From contig CAIYWM010000756.1 in the NCBI GenBank assembly GCA_903929895.1, positions 1 through 7,212 of the forward strand: a stretch of 7,212 nucleotides of DNA. Reading direction: 5' to 3'. Below, one piece after another: positions 5,842 to 7,212 of the stretch (its first letter is position 1; each line of letters starts with the position of its first letter). The position numbers and the translations under genes were made by a program. Source of the stretch: an uncultured Alphaproteobacteria bacterium. GTDB taxonomy: Bacteria; Pseudomonadota; Alphaproteobacteria; Reyranellales; Reyranellaceae. A model generated the notes under the pieces. That model made no database searches. It was given only the letters and a program-made list of their open reading frames with translations, and was not told the DNA's origin.

Positions 5842-6701
5842 CCGAGATGGAAGTCCGCAACATAGAAGCCGCGCCCGGCCTGGTGTTCGACGCCTCGGTG
5901 GCCGGCGACGAGTCGGCGCCGCTGGTGCTGATGCTGCACGGGTTCGGCGTGTCGCGACATTTCTGGAAGGCGCAGGTGCCGGTGCTGGGGGAAGCAGGCT
6001 ACTTCGCGGTGGCACCCAACCAGCGCGGCTATTCGGCGGGCGCCCGTCCCGATCCCGCCAACCTCGATTCCTATCGCTTCGACAAACTTGCGGGCGACGC
6101 GCTCGATCTCGTCTCGGCGCTCGGGCACGGCGACAAGCGTTTCCATCTGGTCGGTCACGACTGGGGCGCCAGCCTCGCCTGGGCCATCGCCTTCCGGCAC
6201 CCCGAGCGGCTGCGCTCGCTCACCATCCTGTCTCGGCCCCATCCGATGTCGTTCGCACGGGCGCTGGCGATGCCCGACGGCGAGCAGAAGCGCCGCTCCG
6301 GCCATCACCAGGCATTCCTCGAGCCCGATGCCGTCCCGAAGCTGCTCGCCAACGACTGCGCCTGGCTGCGCTCGCGGCACACCAAGGAGGGCGTGCCGCC
6401 CGAGGCGATCGACCTCCATCTGTCCGTGCTCGGAACCGCGCCAGCGATGGCGGCAGCGCTCGCCTGGTACCGGGCCCGCGGCGAGCGGATGCCGCTCGGC
6501 CCGATCAAGGTGCCGACGCTCTATGTCTGGGGAGACGCCGACGACACGGTGGGCCGCGCCGCAGCCGAAGGCACGGGCGAGTTCATCGACGCACCCTATC
6601 GTTTCGAGGTGCTGCCCGGCGTCGGCCACTATGCTGCCGACCAGAGGCCGGCGCGGGTGAACAAGCTTCTCCTCGAGCATATCGGCCGCTACCCGGCCTG
6701 A
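5838..6701 (+). CDS. alpha/beta-fold hydrolase with Asp nucleophile, epoxide hydrolase/haloalkane dehalogenase-like
   Basis: Cytoplasmic hydrolase of 287 residues, normal for epoxide hydrolase and haloalkane dehalogenase relatives. LMLHGFGVSRHFWK (31-44) supplies the oxyanion-hole HGF. NQRGYSAGARP (61-71) resembles the RGYG-type motif of epoxide hydrolases. The nucleophile elbow is LVGHDWGASLAW (104-115) with Asp108, not Ser, which sets it apart from esterases and lipases. VWGDADDTVG (230-239) carries the acid, probably Asp236, and LPGVGHYAADQRP (259-271) carries the catalytic His264. AWYRARG (209-215) in the cap places Tyr211 where epoxide hydrolases have an epoxide-polarising Tyr, favouring that reaction over dehalogenation. 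The ATG at 5838 overlaps the DUF488 stop, with GAGG four bases upstream; an ATG at 5847 is the alternative. It is the last gene of the LysR-2 operon and ends 3 bp from a facing gene, leaving no room for a dedicated terminator between them. Confidence 0.92.
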   Translation: MTEMEVRNIEAAPGLVFDASVAGDESAPLVLMLHGFGVSRHFWKAQVPVLGEAGYFAVAPNQRGYSAGARPDPANLDSYRFDKLAGDALDLVSALGHGDKRFHLVGHDWGASLAWAIAFRHPERLRSLTILSRPHPMSFARALAMPDGEQKRRSGHHQAFLEPDAVPKLLANDCAWLRSRHTKEGVPPEAIDLHLSVLGTAPAMAAALAWYRARGERMPLGPIKVPTLYVWGDADDTVGRAAAEGTGEFIDAPYRFEVLPGVGHYAADQRPARVNKLLLEHIGRYPA

Positions 6702-6704
6702 CGC

Positions 6705-7212
6705 TCAGGACTTGCAGTCGAGCTTGGTCAGTCGCGGCGAGAAGGTGGGAAGCGCCGTAGGCGCGCCGGCCGGCCAGGCGCGCGGCCAGGCCTTGTCGGC
6801 GAGCTTCTTCTCGACGATCGGCACGAGCAGGTTGAAGGCCGTCCAGGCGCGGATGCGCGTGCCGGCATAGTTGGTGTGGACGGCGTCGGTGAACAGGTCC
6901 GGGTCGAACGGCATGTTGCCGACGATGTCGAGGAAGTCGATGCCGTGCGTGGCGGCATACTTCGCGAAGTACCGGTTCTGAAACTTCGCCAGCCGTTCGA
7001 GGTCGCGATAGCGGTATGGCCAGTTGGCGGCGTTGAGCTGTTCGATGATGTACTTGTGGCGAACCGGATCGACGACCAGCCCGTCCTTCACCATCAGGAA
7101 GAACGACGCGAGCGCCATGTCGGCACCGATCGACTTGAGATCGCCGCGGATCTGGTCGAGGTCCCACCGGATGAGGTTGAGGCTGACCGGCAGCTTGGCG
7201 AAGTCGAGTTGC
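6705..7212 (-). CDS. C-terminal part of a probable SGNH/GDSL-type hydrolase (5' end outside the window)
   Basis: An open frame of at least 168 codons runs from the right edge to a TGA at 6705-6707. Reading it upstream of an internal ATG at 7118 gives uninterrupted sequence (QLDFAKLPVSLNLIRWDLDQ and onward), so the gene continues beyond the window. Near the end, FDPDLFTDAVHTNYAGTRIRAW contains an Asp-x-x-His pair (DAVH) followed by Asn and Gly, the C-terminal catalytic block of SGNH hydrolases. The preceding RLAKFQNRYFAKYAATHGIDFLDI also fits the fold. The nucleophile Ser block and the Gly and Asn blocks would lie outside the window, so activity cannot be confirmed. The gene faces the alpha/beta hydrolase and its stop is 3 bp from that stop. 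Confidence 0.75.
   Translation of the reverse strand, partial: QLDFAKLPVSLNLIRWDLDQIRGDLKSIGADMALASFFLMVKDGLVVDPVRHKYIIEQLNAANWPYRYRDLERLAKFQNRYFAKYAATHGIDFLDIVGNMPFDPDLFTDAVHTNYAGTRIRAWTAFNLLVPIVEKKLADKAWPRAWPAGAPTALPTFSPRLTKLDCKS

Noticed and set aside
5709..6680. Minus-strand frame of about 323 codons opposite the alpha/beta hydrolase
   Set aside because: Its composition is typical of a GC-rich shadow frame, and the sense strand encodes a full catalytic triad in the expected order.
6583..7167. Alternative minus-strand frame overlapping the end of the alpha/beta hydrolase
   Set aside because: It is Arg-rich and domain-free, whereas the frame ending at 6705 carries the DxxH block and stays open to the window edge.
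1..7212. Search for CRISPR arrays, tRNA genes, insertion sequences and attachment sites
   Set aside because: No spaced direct repeats, cloverleaf-like sequence, transposase motifs or terminal repeats were found by eye, and coding regions leave no gap over about 120 bp.

Overview
The window is gene-dense, GC-rich chromosomal DNA from a proteobacterium. Tight gene packing, 4-bp ATGA overlaps, two LysR regulators and a Bug-type (tripartite tricarboxylate transporter) binding protein suggest an environmental alphaproteobacterium. A GC-rich betaproteobacterium cannot be excluded, and no rRNA, tRNA or marker gene settles the taxonomy. I see no mobile element, CRISPR array or tRNA.

Layout. (1) Positions 1-1648, minus strand: a HAD-family hydrolase of the haloacid-dehalogenase type overlaps by 4 bp a secreted Bug-type solute-binding protein. 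A further gene may begin 20 bp downstream, at 18 reading off the left edge. (2) 1719-2618, plus strand: a LysR regulator (LysR-1) divergent from that operon. They share a 70-bp intergenic region with a TTCAGTT-N6-AACTGAA dyad that runs into the LysR-1 start codon. (3) 2593-4275, minus strand: a three-gene operon of a TauE/SafE-type membrane permease followed by two paralogous PaaI-type hotdog thioesterases, both starting with GTG. Its last gene overlaps the LysR-1 tail by 26 bp, tail to tail. (4) 4394-6701, plus strand: a second LysR regulator (LysR-2, CatM/BenM-like), a DUF488 protein and an alpha/beta hydrolase with an Asp nucleophile (epoxide hydrolase/haloalkane dehalogenase type), each joined to the next by an ATGA overlap. 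LysR-2 is divergent from the permease operon. (5) 6705-7212, minus strand: the C-terminal part of a probable SGNH/GDSL-type hydrolase that runs off the right edge.

How it may work together. Both divergent pairs have the classic arrangement of a LysR regulator beside its target operon. LysR-1 probably controls HAD plus binding protein, and LysR-2 probably controls its own operon and/or the permease-thioesterase operon. The contents (binding protein, permease, two acyl-CoA thioesterases, a dehalogenase-like HAD enzyme, an Asp-nucleophile hydrolase) read as accessory catabolism of small organic or carboxylic compounds. No substrate can be named from sequence alone. I found no convincing sign of a new defence or mobile system. 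The most unusual items are the operator-like dyad over the LysR-1 start, the altered motif I of the HAD enzyme, the permease with twin thioesterases, and the overlap-coupled LysR/DUF488/hydrolase operon.
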